From positions 186,001-250,000 of the forward strand of contig JAKSZP010014465.1 in the NCBI GenBank assembly GCA_022478985.1: a stretch of DNA of 64,000 bases, read 5' to 3'. The position numbers were made by a program, and so were the translations under genes. The notes beneath the pieces are model-generated. The model was given only the letters and a program-made list of their open reading frames with translations, was not told the DNA's origin and made no database searches. Shown piece after piece: positions 20,150 through 32,868 of the stretch (within the stretch, counting starts at the first letter, position 1; every line of letters begins with the position of its first letter). This stretch comes from Massospora cicadina (lineage: Eukaryota; Entomophthoromycota; Entomophthoromycetes; Entomophthorales; Entomophthoraceae).

Positions 20150-21320
20150 CTGAGGCTACCTGGAGAAAACATATCTTTAGTAGTTCAGCTAAGAAAACTT
20201 ACCCTTACCACCATAGAGGAGAAAATGTGTTTGAACAATAAATCATCTGTTGATAAAAATTATAACACTTGCATCAGCATCCTCAAGAAACAGCTGCTAA
20301 GGTGGTTCATGAGGCATGGATGAGCATTGTGGGAAACCCCTTGCTTAAGACCTGACCTTAATCACTTTATACAGTCAAGTCATTTTACTGACTGCTAAAG
20401 TGGCAAGCCATACTGTTGAAATTGAAAACTTTTGCCACCTCCTAGGTACCAAAGCTCCCCTCAAGCATGTCAATATGTTCTATATCAACATTAAGGATGA
20501 CATGGACGAATTATGCCATCAGGTTGAGGAGGCTATCCCTCAACCTGAATTACACACCACAGAGTCAGCAGGGCTAGGCAGTACACTCATCTTACTATCC
20601 ATTTTCTCCATGAAGCTGCTGGATATTTTACACCCACATTCAAAGAAAAATATGTTAGGGGTTGAAATCATCCAGTCCTACCTGTATGTTTATGAAAATA
20701 CAATGTAAGATGCTACAGATCATCAGAAGTGTCAGCACATGCAGACTCACCTCAATAGTAGGACTCAGGAAATCATGATGCCTTACTTCAAGGAGTGTGC
20801 AACGTGGCTAGAATTAAATAATGCCCTCTTCAAAGAATTTTCAGTAGCCTATACCTGTCTAACTGCAAACAGACATTCATGAAGATTCACCTTAAGTGTG
20901 GCAAAAACAAATATGAGATTTCTGAGCGGTTCTACCATGAAACTCAGGATCTTGCCTCTTGTGATTGTATTAACATGGATGTCGCCACCGCTGCTGTTCT
21001 CTCTGCATTCCAGCATAACAAAACCTCATGTTATATTCAAAAATGCAACAAAGTTTTACATGTCCATACTTAGTATTAAAGAAATCATCATGGAGTTGCC
21101 TAAGCGTGAATGCGCCAAGTACCTAAAAAAGGGAGTCAGGTCCCCATTCATGCCATAGGACAGCCCCAGAGACCTAAACTTCACTGTGACCCTTGCACCT
21201 ATTGCAGGTATGTTGGGCATCAAGAAGTTACTTGTTGGAAGAAAAAGGCTAAAGAGGTGGATAAAGTGGAGTCAGCTTAGGGAAAAAGGAACCCTTTTCT
21301 GATGAACCTGCGCCTTAGGT
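20150..21320 (+). pseudogene. Element G gag
   Basis: The frame 20400-20708 contains an acidic, coiled-coil-like N-terminal part (DDMDELCHQVEEAIPQPE). Capsid-like sequence follows at 20709-21160. The knuckle CTYCRYVGHQEVTC at 21194-21235 fits CX2CX4HX4C exactly. Gag packages element RNA in virus-like particles. Several stops and shifts are present (20879-21158 shows two overlapping frames). Confidence 0.8.
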
Positions 21321-21375
21321 CCTGTCCACTGTTTTTACCCCTACTGAACGTTATGCCTTATCTCCACCTGATAAG

Positions 21376-21612
21376 GTGGATGTTGGCAATTCAATACTTA
21401 CCAATAAAGATTTAAATTCTTATTATATTGCTCCTACTGAACCACTTTCACAATGGAATTCTATGCATTTTATCCCCCATTATGGCACTGAGGTTATTTG
21501 TGTCAAAGTAAGTGTTCATAAGGTGAAAATCTTAGCTATATTTGATATCAGGTCGCCAGTCAATGTCATCTCCTCTCACCTGGTGAAGAAGGTAAAAGTT
21601 GCACCAGATTGA
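21376..21612 (+). pseudogene. Element G protease
   Basis: The frame ends with VKILAIFDIRSPVNVISSHLV. By alignment with C (DSGAPINIV) and E (DSNAPINIV), the active site DSG has become DIR, so the enzyme is dead. It is followed by FGFFMVTATE-type sequence up to about 21760. Confidence 0.75.
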
Positions 21613-21899
21613 AACCACACTATATATTATATAATGGCGGGCTTTCTCAGGCTTGCTCCCTGGGTGCCTATGCCACTCTGCCACTTCAGTTTGGATTCTT
21701 TATGGTGACAGCCACAGAAGTTGTAATAGAGAATAAAAGTTATGACTTTCTCCTTAGAAACCCAATTCCTCATTGAATTTGATACCACAATTAATCATAA
21801 AGATTTGTACTCTATATCCTAGGATACCACGCACCTTAGATTAAGGAAGCCCATATAGAGAAAGAAAAACTGAAACCTAGAAGTTGTTTGTTGGAACAT

Positions 21900-23210
21900 C
21901 TGACCTTTGCTGAGCGGTTAGAATATCAAGTTATTGGTCCAAAATATAAACGCCTCCTCCCAGCGCTGATGCTCAGAAGGGGATGGCCATATACTCCCAT
22001 ACCCGGGTTGTCATAACCCAAAGTCACAAATACTGGTGGACACTGGAATCTAAGTTACAATTCCATCCGATTATTTGTTAAAGATTAGTGGGGAACCTAA
22101 CCCAGCAATACATGAGATTCTCAACTGCCTGAGGTTGTTGGATCTTGCTTATCAGGGGCCCTTAATTACATTGATGGCAAATTTCACAGATCAACCTATG
22201 TAAATAACCTGACACAAACCTGTAAACTATGTTTGAACCCTACCAGTAGATCAAGTTGAATATGTTTGCAAGTGTGGATATTTGCTCAACATAGGGATTG
22301 ACGAGGACAAAACCATAAGCTGTGTTAAGGTGAAAATAGGTGACACTCTCACCTCTAAGCAGCAGTGGTAGGCAGATGCACTGATCAAGGAGTATGTTGA
22401 TATATTCTAAAAAAGCTCTGGTGATTTTGGAATGATGAAAGGGGTGCAGCATAGAGTGTTGCAAAGCAACTCTGCCTCAATTTATGTTCAGCCTTACAGA
22501 AGCCTAAAATTTAAGAAGCTCAGGTGACTATTTAATTAAAACAACTCTTGGACGCTGAATTATTGAAACCTTCACAAAGTCCCTGGGCCTCGCCCTTGCT
22601 GATTGTATCTAAGAAGTATGAGGGCCACCAAATAGTAATGGACTACCATCAGTTGAATGCTCTTACATGGAAAGACAGCTATTTGCTGCCTTGAATTAAT
22701 GATTCATTGCAGCTTTTGGTGGGTTTCAATTCTTCTCCATAATTGACCTTGCTAGTGGATACTGGCAGATTGATCTTGCACTGGAGGATCAAGAGAAATG
22801 TGCACTCATACCCTGTGAGGGTTTGTTTGAACCCACCAGAATGCCCCAAGGGCTATGCAGCGCCAAAGCCAAAAAAGGGTGATAGATGGCCTTTTAGAGG
22901 ATTTGAAAATTCATTTGCATTAGTTTACCTTGACAACATGACTGTGTTCTCCCAAGCCTTTGACCAACACCTTGCTCACTTGAAAGAGGTTTTTTTAAAG
23001 CTCTGTTCATTGTCACTAAAGTTGAATCTGCCAAATGAAAGTTTTTCAAAACTTATATGGACTTCCTTGGCCACAAAGTTACCTGAGAAGGGATTTTGCC
23101 GCTTTCAAATAAGGTAGTTAAAAATGAGAAGATGACTATAACATCCATTTTATGTGATATTCAGGTTTTCCTAAGGATGGTGTTGAACTTTGGGTTCTAC
23201 TTCAGAGGGC
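21900..23210 (+). pseudogene. Element G pre-RT and reverse transcriptase
   Basis: RT motifs are scattered over shifted frames. They include SPWASPLLIVSKKYEG (about 22575-22620), FSIIDLASGYWQIDLALED (about 22732-22790), a decayed NPPECPKGYAAPK segment, and the catalytic box as VYLDNMTVF (YLDD changed to YLDN, about 22925-22950). The connection motif DIQVFLRMV is at 23155-23185. The enzyme is inactive. Confidence 0.82.
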
Positions 23211-23251
23211 TGGTTCTTCTTTAGGTGTGGAATGCAAGTTTGTGCATCTAT

Positions 23252-24028
23252 TGTGTGACGACAATAGACAGGATGGTGATTATGATTTAAAATATAGCTT
23301 CTTGTTAGCACTTAAATCGTATACCCTGTAATTTTCTTGGAAGATGGCACGCCGCCCTGATCCTACTGATCCCAAGTTAATACCAACTAATACAAAGTAA
23401 AAACTAAACGCAAAATTTTATAAGTTAAATTATAAACAAATCCAGTAGTTGAATGTATTTTGTTAGTGTCAACTTAAGGGTTATTTATAGTGTTCAATGT
23501 TCACCACATATTACCCATGACGTCTTATTTTCAGTGGCACTTGGCCACGTAAAAAGTTTGTAATAACGTCTACATATACTTCAACTCAGGACATTCTGCT
23601 CAGCCTCAGGGTCAATGTAAACACCGTCATCATTCTTGAGATGGCATTTCATATGCATCTTCAAAATAGCTGAACAGATTCACTTTCACATGCAATTGGC
23701 AGCACATACAAAGGTGATGCATATCACTAATTAGTAATTAATTTGTTCAAAAACTCGACCAACATTAAAAACTAATTTTGACATAGACCAACAAAGCCCA
23801 CATGCCCAAGCCATTAAGTCAAAACTTAATCTAAGTCTGACCTAACCATCAAAGCCCTTGAGCCCATGTCATCATAGCTGAATATTATTAGGTGAAATCG
23901 CTAGGCCGCGGATCCTAAGCTTTGCATAAGCTTATAATATACCTGGTCCATAATCGCTGATATCTGATATGATCCATAATAAGTTTTAGACATGCTAATC
24001 TTATTATGTCCCTATCAAATATCCAACA
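23252..24028. mobile_element. Candidate insertion K in element G (solo-LTR-like)
   Basis: About 0.8 kb of unrelated sequence separates the RT/RNase H connection (ending near 23210) from its continuation FAELIEPLTHLLHKD at 24094. The block can be read as a solo LTR: it starts TGTGACG (within TTGTGTGACG) and ends ATATCCAACA, and on the minus strand it would begin TGTTGGATATTTGAT, a common LTR start. No target duplication is clear, and some flanking bases on both sides also lack a match. The edges are approximate. Confidence 0.4.
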
Positions 24029-24059
24029 ATTAGGTCCAGTCAATTACTCAACAGATGGT

Positions 24060-24596
24060 TTGCTACTGCAACTAATTCATTCCTTACTTTGCTGAGCTCA
24101 TTGAACCCTTGACACATCTGTTACATAAGGACATTCCCTTCCAATGGGAAGAAGCTTAGCAACAATTTTTTGACATCCATTAGAGCGCTCACCACCGCTC
24201 CAGTGTTGATCCATCATGAATTTGATTAACCATTTATTTTTTTCACTGATGCTAGTGATGTATCAATTGAGGCCATTCTGGCACAATTCAATGCAAGTCA
24301 AGTTAACCATCTTACAGCATACTTCATTAAAATGATAACTCAACCTGTGTGGAATTATGGCAACACTGAATGGGAATGATTTAGCGGTATTATTTGCCAA
24401 TAAGCACTTCCGCCCTTGTCTATATAGAAACTGTTTCACCATGGCTACAGATCATGCCTCCTTATGCTGGCTGCAGCAGATGTAGGAAATATATGGACAG
24501 ATGTCACGTTGGGCGCTCAAGCTTCAGAGTTATGATTTTTTCATTGTCCACCTGTCTGGAATGATACATTAAATGCTGCCAAACTGTCATGACTAC
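24060..24596 (+). pseudogene. Element G RNase H
   Basis: It reads FAELIEPLTHLLHKDIPFQWEEA, then a first-Asp region FTDASDVSIEAIL (about 24233-24270), a Glu region, and MATDHASLCWLQQ (about 24440-24480). It ends at HLSGM, where element E inserted; the target ACTAC is at 24592-24596. Sequence continues at 41509. Stops occur throughout. Confidence 0.8.
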
Positions 24597-25699
24597 TGTC
24601 AGATTCTGGTGCTTGACCCAAAAACAAACCCTTTGACAAGCATCAGATTGGGCTTATTATCCTCCTTATGCTCAAACTTATACTCTAAATTTCTACCTTA
24701 AAGCTTTCTTCAATTACAAGTCTCAGGTTGATTTAATCAACATCAATCTAATTTCAAATATTCTATTGGAAGCTTGGGCTGAATAAGCATACAGCCTTAA
24801 GGTCGATTGTTGCACCCAAAACTCAGCAATTAGTCCTGATTACTCGGGACCAATATTAGTCCAACATAAGAAATCATTTAGGATCAACCTGAAGATAACG
24901 TCATAAATTACCATGGACTGAAAGATGTTTTAACGTAATCAACTTTCCGCCCTAAGGCAAAATTTGTATGTTAATCTACATAATCAGCACAATAGCACTT
25001 GCACTTGGACAGCCCAAAAAGGAGTACCTAGTGCTAATGAGAGAGAGGCCTGCCAACATCCTAATTAGGGTTACATCATCTACTTTAATCGATGCAGAAA
25101 GTTTTAAAGAAGATGTATTTTATCAGCAGTATGAAGAAAATTAAATCAAGAAGATCCCAAGATAACTTTGCATGTTTTTATTGTAATTTTTGTCCCTGAA
25201 ATCCTCCCGATTTTGGGATTATTTTTCCACCAATAAACCTAGCAATAGGTCTCATTTTTATCAGTTCAAGGGTCAAACTAAGGTGGTAAAATATCTGTTG
25301 AAATTTTGTGCTCAAATGTGGCCAGGAGATGCCCTAAAGGTATAGGTACTGGCGCCTGGCCAAATGACTAATCATCAAAAAAATTATATAATAAAAGATA
25401 TTTTATTTTATCCCTATCCTGATTTTGTTCATAATCCTTTCTTTGAGAGTGCTGATAAGCTGGAAGTACCAAACCCCCAGCTTGTATCTATCCCTGCCTT
25501 GGAAGTTGTTCCTGATTACAGAGAAAGAATTAAGCCTGAAGTCAACCATTAGAGTGGGGTTATTTTAATAAGCCTAGTGAGTTTCTGAACGGCCAGAATA
25601 CTGTAAGTCACTTGCAAGAATGAGGATTAATTGGAAAAACTTCTATGATTTAGCATGCAGGGTCTTAATTATCAGGAGAGCTAGTCTCAGAATTTCACA
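24597..25699 (+). repeat. Element E 5' LTR (1103 bp)
   Basis: It starts TGTCAGATTCTGG and ends TTTCACA. Related copies are the split 3' LTR (32051-32868 plus 41219-41508) and the solo copy J (49654-50746). Its TATA box has decayed to TATAGGTA. Confidence 0.93.
25341..25348 (+). promoter_or_regulatory. Decayed LTR TATA box of element E (5' copy)
   Basis: TATAGGTA, followed by CTGGCGCCTGG. The 3' LTR and solo LTR J have TATAAATAC followed by the same GCGCC context, so this copy has lost its box. Confidence 0.6.
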
Positions 25700-25701
25700 A
25701 C

Positions 25702-25713
25702 TGGTGCTCACTC
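25702..25713 (+). other. Primer-binding site of element E (tRNA type)
   Basis: TGGTGCTCACTC two bases after the 5' LTR end. It shares its first 11 bases with B and C. Confidence 0.75.
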
Positions 25714-25720
25714 AAAACCA

Positions 25721-27940
25721 GTGACACTATCCAAAATGGATTCACATAGCCAGTTCCTGGAAGATTTGGCCAGACAAGAAAGCAACAACAAGATGGAAAC
25801 TAGCGACAAGGAAATCTTGGATTATTTTAATACCAGCCGCCATGGCTCTGAAGCGGGTACCTCCTACTCCCTGGATCTTATCACAGTGGGGGAGCTCATG
25901 CAGATACAACGAGCCTAATTGATCTTACATCTGCAAGTGTAAAAGCTATTCTGAAAACCCTATATCAGGGTTTTAGGATTGTTACTTCACAAATCAATCC
26001 CTCATTCAGCCTGTTCTACTACCTTAAGGACCAGGCGCTCAATATGGAGATATACATGAAGTACCATGAAGCAACCATGGCATCTCTTGCCAAACGTCTC
26101 ACAGATAGTCAATCAACTAATTAATTTCTGACTAATTTTGTCCAATCCTCAATTAAGCATACCCAGCGAATCATTGGTAGACAAAATCTGGAACTCAGAA
26201 ATTTACTTTTTGCAAGAGTAGTAATGATCTTCCCAAGATGCTCTACTGGACAAACTAAATTCCAGTTTTGCTGAAGTCCAAAAAGCAATTGTGGATAATC
26301 TGAACTTGCCAATGAAGTTTATGGGAGAATAAACACCCTTGAGGAGCTTCTAAATGAAGCATTCTTGAAGATAGCTGCATAAAATTCTTGCTCACCCGTG
26401 GGATATCGCACAAATGGGTACAAAGCATAGTTAATCTCTGTCAAAAACTGAAAACACATTCAGATTTCCTATTATCTCAGTCAGAATGACTTACCATACA
26501 TGCCAATTCGGGCCAAAGAAATTACTTGGAGTTTAATGCAAAGGTAAATGACTTTGAAAATTACGTTCAGGCTGGAGCTGAATACTGTAAACAAAAGCAT
26601 CAAAGACCTGGCAGCGAAACCAGCTATCCCAAATAGGGATGAATATGATGCCTTGATCAAAGAGGAACTTTCAAAATTTGGATGGTTGTATCAAGATTGC
26701 AGGACAGAAATACTGAAGTTACTCATGAGAATTGGGAACTCAGAATGCAATTATCAACTGGAAACTCCCAAGTTAATAGTATGGCCAAAGACATTGAAAG
26801 CAATCAAGCTTTTTTAAAGAGGGTATGAAAACCTCAAAAAATAATTGAAACCCTCAAAAAGCAAAGCTGCCAGTGCTCACCCAGATTTGACAAAAGAGAA
26901 ATAGGAAAAAGCTCTTTTTACTAGGCAAAAAACCAGTTTGTAAAATAACTAAGGGCCAAATTTAAGCTTCAGAATCCAGTAGTTTAAAACAATATCATAA
27001 AATTGAATCCTTGGAAATCAACACCAATGCAGAAACTGATATTTCAAACATCAGTTCTATGCCTAGATTAGTGGAAGCAATCCTGACTCCATATATTCCC
27101 CAACAAAAAAGAAGGCCGATTATGAGCAATGTTACTCCAAGATGTTCAAGAAGAAGTACGACCCTTATGCCCAAAACTGGGCGAGATGACTTCAAACCAC
27201 TGATTTTAATAAAATTGAATAAAAATGGAAACATTTATTTTTTCCTCAAGATATTTGAAAAAGCAATGAGAGGAGCATCAGACCATTCAAAATGATTGGC
27301 ATTGATTAACTCACTCAATGCCCATAGCTGTGACCTCATTATGCCCTATTTGGGTGATGATTGGTCCTATATGGATGCCAAAATTGCAGTGACAAAACAT
27401 TTTGGTGGTCCTGATAAATTAGAAGCCCAAAAAAGAGCTTCTTAATATTGAATTCAGGATTAATGAGACTATTAAGAACTTTGTGGATAGACTTTTACAT
27501 GAGGCACAAGTTCTGCATGGGTGCAACGCAATAGATAAGCTTAACACTAAGATTTCAATGGAACATGAAGTTACGCCCTTCCAAAGACTATACAATGTCA
27601 TGATACCTGCATTCAATGGAAGCTTGAAAATCCAAGAGCTTACCAATTACTTGAGAAGCTGCTCTCATACTTTCAATACCCATAATTGGGCCAAGGATCA
27701 GCAAAAATCCTGATTTTTGGGCCCAAAAAGCAATACTATGTTCGACCAGGGGAAAAATTCCAAACTAAAAACCAAAAATTCGAGCAAAAGCAGCAAACAA
27801 GGCTAATTAAATGCAACAATTGTGGTCAAAAAGGGCATTTTGCTAGCCAATGCTACAGACGGTCCAACAAAAAGACTGGGGTCAGAGTTGCTCTGGAAAT
27901 CAACAGTGACAGTGAGGTGGGAAAAGAGCAGGTGAAGTAG
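25721..27940 (+). pseudogene. Element E gag with zinc knuckle
   Basis: Short frames at 25721-25918, 26548-26817 and 27011-27295 carry charged N-terminal sequence. Capsid C-terminal sequence is clear at 27299-27713 (FVDRLLHEAQVLHGCN, then TPFQRLYNVMIPAFNG). The knuckle CNNCGQKGHFASQC at 27812-27853 is a perfect CX2CX4HX4C. The parts lie in different frames with stops between. Confidence 0.87.
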
Positions 27941-28285
27941 AGGCAGAATGCTCTAATTACACCGATGTTTAAACCATTCCACCTAACCCTGGCGAGCTCT
28001 TTAGGGCTGAAGATGTCTCCAAAGATAACCTCCACCATATTGTGGCTAATAATGTTATGATGGTCACTACTCAGGCCACAGCAAAAGCAAATAACCTATA
28101 AAAATTACCAAAGAAGTTTGAGCAGAGGTATCAAAACCTTATGCAAAACAGATTATTGATCAGGGTTTAGACCTCCAACCCAGATGTTCGACTGACCTAC
28201 CTAAGCTTAACAATGTACAAGTAGCCATTCCCTGATGACCTTAGCAGATAACTTCCCAGATATTTTCTAAAATCTGAAATCACAC

Positions 28286-28900
28286 TTGGAATTGGGCAGT
28301 AGTAATAGCATTCATACAATAATTACCTCTGAAAACTACTCTGAATGTACTTATGTGGACATAGTATTAAACAAGGTGCAAGTTCAGGCCATTGTTGATA
28401 GTAATGCTCCTATTAATATAGTCAGCACAAAGTTGGTTAAAAAACTGAAGATTGAACCAGATGTTGCCCACTGTCAGGAATATGGAACAGCTGGAGCGCA
28501 TACAACTAAATTGCTGGGTGCATAAAGTACCCTACCTCTCAGATTTGGATCAATTGTAGTAACAGCACCCGCCATAATGTTGCCAAATATGAACTATGAT
28601 TTTCTTAATTGGGATTGATTTCCTAAGAAGATATAGAGTTGTTAACAATCATAATGACGATACTTTCACCATTCTTGGACAGGCTATTCCGCTTTACTAT
28701 AACTGGGATAGGGCAGTTGAGAAAAAGAAACCCAGCCTATTCATAAATATGGCCTACAAAGATGGTGTAGTCCCAATTGAGTATTTCATATTGCAGTCAA
28801 AGATAAAAGCACTACCACTCACATTAATGAGTCAAACGGCATTCCACTTTGACCAAATCAACATATTACTAAACCCTCCAGAGAACAAGTAATCATCACG
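28286..28900 (+). pseudogene. Element E protease
   Basis: The frame 28286-28525 shows VQAIVDSNAPINIVSTKLV. The catalytic Asp is at codon 38 (28397-28399), but the third active-site residue is Asn instead of Gly, which should abolish activity. After a shift, 28596-28892 continues with FLIGIDFLRRYRVV, the ILG-xDFL-like end of the fold. Confidence 0.85.
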
Positions 28901-28969
28901 ACTGTACTAACAATCAATATTTTAGAAGGAATTTATGGTGAAGCATATCAACCATGGTCTTAATCTCAA

Positions 28970-29947
28970 TTCAAACAAAACTTTGCCCCTGGTATTATCA
29001 TTCCTGGCCATGGAGAAAAACAAATCTTATGTTCAAACCTGAAAAATCAGCCCATCTCTATTAAGTGACATCAAACAATTGCTTTTCTGCATCCTCTCCC
29101 TATCTCAGAAATTCACTCATTCCATTAGTTTGGAACTTTTGTCAAATTAGGGCTCCCCAATAAGGACCTATTCAGCATAAATAATGTTGTCCCTATAGCC
29201 AATTTAAGCAATCTGACCAACTCTGAGAAAAGCCAAGCTCAGGAGTTCTTCTCTAAATATCAGGAAATATTCGCACAAGATGATTTTGACTTGGGATGTG
29301 CTAAGGGTGTCACTCACAAAATAGATACTGGAGATCATAAACCTACTTGATTACGCCCAATTAGATGCTTAAAACCATCAAAAGAAGCTGTATCTAAGGA
29401 GATTAAGGAACTCCTCAATTGTGACATGTTAGTACCTTTGAAAAGTCCATGGGCAGCATAACTTTAATAGTGAAGGAAAAGATGGAAGCAACTGAGTAGT
29501 CATTGATTAATGGAAGTTAAACAACATCACAAAGAAGGACTCATACCCTCTTCCATGAATCAATGATGTCTTGGATAAGCTAGGGGGCGCGAAGTTCTTA
29601 TTGGCAATGGACCTTATCAGCGGATTTGGCAAATAGATCTTTTCAAAGAGGAGCATGAGAAATGTGCAATTATAACCCAAGAGGGCCTATTCGAGCTGAC
29701 AAGATTTCCTCAAGGGCTCCACAATGCCCCAGCTACTTTCCAAAGGGCTATGGACAAAATTCTGGGAGATTTAAAGTTGTCATGTGTACTAATGTACCTT
29801 GATTATATCAACTTTATCAGCCACACTTTTAATGACCACCTGGAACAATTAGAGGAGGTTTTCAGATGGCTAGCAGCTGCAAATTTAAATATCAAGCCCA
29901 GAAAGTGCCAGTTCTTTAAATTCCAACTGGGTACCTCAGATTTATAA
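28970..29947 (+). pseudogene. Element E pre-RT linker and reverse transcriptase
   Basis: The linker APGIIIPGHGE-like sequence is at about 28985-29020. FSKYQEIFAQDDFDLGCAKG at about 29250-29310 precedes RT. In RT, FRLTRFPQGLHNAPATFQRAMD-like sequence (about 29685-29755) is followed by the frame 29750-29947 with the box YLDYINFI: the second catalytic Asp is Tyr. Stops are frequent upstream. Confidence 0.85.
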
Positions 29948-29989
29948 TCAACAAAGCGAGTCTTCAGCCTAAACCTTTAAGCTTTATGC

Positions 29990-30620
29990 CATCTCCAAAA
30001 TGAAATGGCTCAAATCCAAGCGTGATATTCAAGTATTCCTAGGCATGATTGGGTACTGTTGCCAATTTATCGCCAATTTTGCACATCTTGGGGAGCCTCT
30101 TCTCTATCTACTTATAGATAAGGTCCCATTTGACTGGATTTCAGCTTGCCAGTATGCATTTGACCAACTCTGATCGTCCCTATTGGACGTACCTGTTCTT
30201 CAATACCCAGATATTGATCGTGAATTTGTTGTCCAAACTGATGTGTCCCTAACACCAGTGGGGCCGTGTTATCCCAAGTTGTAGAAGACAGTGAAGAACA
30301 TCCAGTTTCCTTCGCTAGTTGGACCTTAAATGTTCATGAAAGGAACTACATGGTGACAGAACAAGAATGCTTAGCCGTCATATATGCTTGTAAACAATTT
30401 TGGGTCTACCTATATGGCACTTATTTCAAAGTTGTTACCAATCATGCTTCCCTAAGATGGTTGAACAACTTAAGAGAACCTGAGGACTAATTAGCCCGCT
30501 GGGCATTAAAACTTCAAGCTTATGACTACACAATTGAGCATCGAGCTGGCACAAAACATCAAAACGCTGATTACCTATCCCAACTACCCACCATTGCAAC
30601 ACTTAGTCGGGCCACCAATG
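29990..30620 (+). pseudogene. Element E RNase H
   Basis: The connection DIQVFLGMIGYCCQFIANFA is at about 30025-30085. The RNase H frame 30266-30490 has VTEQECLAVIYACKQFWVYL and VVTNHASLRWL (the usual Asp is Asn). The tail HRAGTKHQNADYLSQLP at 30540-30590 matches the family end. The copy is inactive. Confidence 0.87.
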
Positions 30621-30759
30621 AGTTATTTAAGAAAAAGATCAGTGAAGAGTATCAAGATGAGCCCAAATCCGCCCAAAAAATATTATTGGATTTATGAAAA
30701 ATATAACAATCAAAAGTGGGACACTTTACAAGATCCTTGAGGGAAAAAAGTACATTTTC

Positions 30760-31800
30760 CTAAGATCCTCAGCCTGAACAGACCTAATAATGGCGGCACA
30801 CAAGGCCATAGGGCATGGCGGTAACAAAAAGATGAAAGAGCATCTGAAGGAATCCTACTATTAGGAGTCAATGAATTTTAACATCCAGAAATGCTAGAAT
30901 GCTGTGCGGGGTGCCAAGGCAAAAAGCCGATCTGAAAAAGCATTCTTAACAGCTTGTTCAGCCCAAGTTTGCCTGGCACACTGTATCTATTGACGTTGTC
31001 ACCCACTTTCAACAAGAAATATGAAGGCTAAGTACATCATTGTAGCCATTGACCACTTGACCAAATGGGTTAAGGCAAAGGAAATTTGGGAAGCTGAAGA
31101 AGCAACTACTTCCAAGTTCGTCCTTGAAAACATCATCCACAAGCATGTATATCCCCAGATTATTCTGACCAATAATGGAACCGATTTTACTGTCAATGTC
31201 CTTTCCAAGCTCAACCAATTAATGGGAGTTTGAGGTGTGCTTTCTGATCTCCATCACTGCGAAACTAATGGGACTGTTGAGCGCGCAAATTGGACGTTGG
31301 TGAACATTATCAGGAAATTGACTTCAGCCAAACCATTCAAATGGAGTACTTATCTAAGTTTGGCAGTATTTGCCTACAATATCTCTTACCATTCATCAAC
31401 CAGGATGTCCTCGTTTCAAGTATTATATGTGAGACATCTAGCCCTAACAATGATACTATATTTGGCCCTAGAGGAACCTGGCAAAAACACTTATTATCAA
31501 TACGTCAAGAAACCTGCGGATGTTTTAATCAAACTGCAAACTCAGGCCTTCAACAACAGTTTTTCTGTATAAAAACCCAACAACAAAAGGACTTATAAAA
31601 CTGCTACAAATTGGCCAAATTCATGGTAACGATGAAGTTTTATTTTGCAACACCCATGGATTGAAAAAAGTAAAAGTTAGATCACATTAGGGTTGAGCCA
31701 TTCAAAGTGATTGAAAAGACATCTTAGTTCATATACACAATCAAGGATATTAAACTGACCATATATACAACCTAGTCCATGCAAAATCCTATGAAGGTTC
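30760..31800 (+). pseudogene. Element E integrase
   Basis: The zinc-binding HGG-x-K and CCAGCQGKKPI-like parts are at about 30800-30935. The first catalytic Asp is in VSIDVV (about 30985). The frame 31021-31233 includes YIIVAIDHLTKWVKAK and ILTNNGTDF, where the second catalytic Asp is Asn. The frame 31237-31572 has HHCETNGTVERANWTL, with the catalytic Glu, and the following helices. The end reads VHAK at about 31775. No chromodomain follows. A purine tract AGTTGGGGGAAA precedes the 3' LTR. Confidence 0.85.
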
Positions 31801-32050
31801 AATAAGTGGGCTAACTAAGAAGGAAAAACTATATATACATAATAATAGTTTTTATTTTAAATAATATATTAGTTTATATTTGAGGTTGGAGAGAGATCCA
31901 ACTCTAGACTCATTGGGCGTTCAGAATGAAGGTACCAAATAGAAGATCCATCTCTAGGAATTGTTAGGCGCTTGGGCCAAAATACAGATGAAGACCAAAG
32001 AAGGGTAATTAGGAATCTTAGGGCTTATGTTTGAGTCAAGTTGGGGGAAA

Positions 32051-32868
32051 TGTCATATTATGGTGATTGACCCAAAAATAAACCCTTTGACAACCATCAG
32101 ATTGGGCTGATTATCCTCCAAATGCTCAAACTAATACTCAAAATCTCTACCTTAAATCCTTCTGCAAATACAAGGCTCAGGCTGATTGAATCAACGTCAA
32201 TCTAATTTCAAAGATCATATCAGAAGCTCAGGCTGAATACGCATGTAGCCTTCAAGCTGATTGTTGCACCCAAAACTCAGCAATTAGTCCCAATTACTTG
32301 GGACAATATTAAAATCCAACATAAGAAAGCGTTTAAGCTTGACCTAAAGATAACGCTTAAAAGGCCCATAGACTGAAAGACGATTTAAAATATTCAAACT
32401 TTCACCCTAGGGTGAAATTCGCATGTCCATCTGCATAATTGCATAATAGCACTTGTACATGAACTGCCTGAAAGGGAGCACCTAGTGCTATTGAGAGAGA
32501 GTCCTGTTGATGTCCCAATTAGGGGTATTTCATCTACTTCAATCGATGCAAAAATTCACTGAAAATGTATTTCATCAGCAGTAAGAAGAAATTCAAATCA
32601 AGAAGATCCTAAGATAACTTTGCATGTTTTTATTGTAATTTTTGTATCTATAATCCTCCCACTTTTGAGATTATTTTGCCACTAATAATCCTAGCTATGG
32701 GTCTCAGTCATATCAGTTCAAGGGCCAAACTGAAATAGTAAAATATCTGTTAAAATTTCTTGCTCAAATGTGGCCAGGAGATGCCTTAAAGGTATAAATA
32801 CTGGCGCCTGACCAAATGACTAATTATAAAATAAATAGCATATAATAAAATATATTTTATTTTATCCC
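32051..32868 (+). repeat. Element E 3' LTR, first part (interrupted by D)
   Basis: It begins TGTCATATTATGG and matches 24597 onward. It breaks at TTTATCCC, where element D begins; ATCCC (32864-32868) is duplicated at 41214-41218. TATAAATA lies at 32793-32800. Confidence 0.94.
32793..32800 (+). promoter_or_regulatory. LTR TATA box of element E (3' copy)
   Basis: TATAAATA followed by CTGGCGCC. The same box and context occur in solo LTR J at 50382-50389. The promoter role is inferred from its place in the LTR. Confidence 0.6.
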
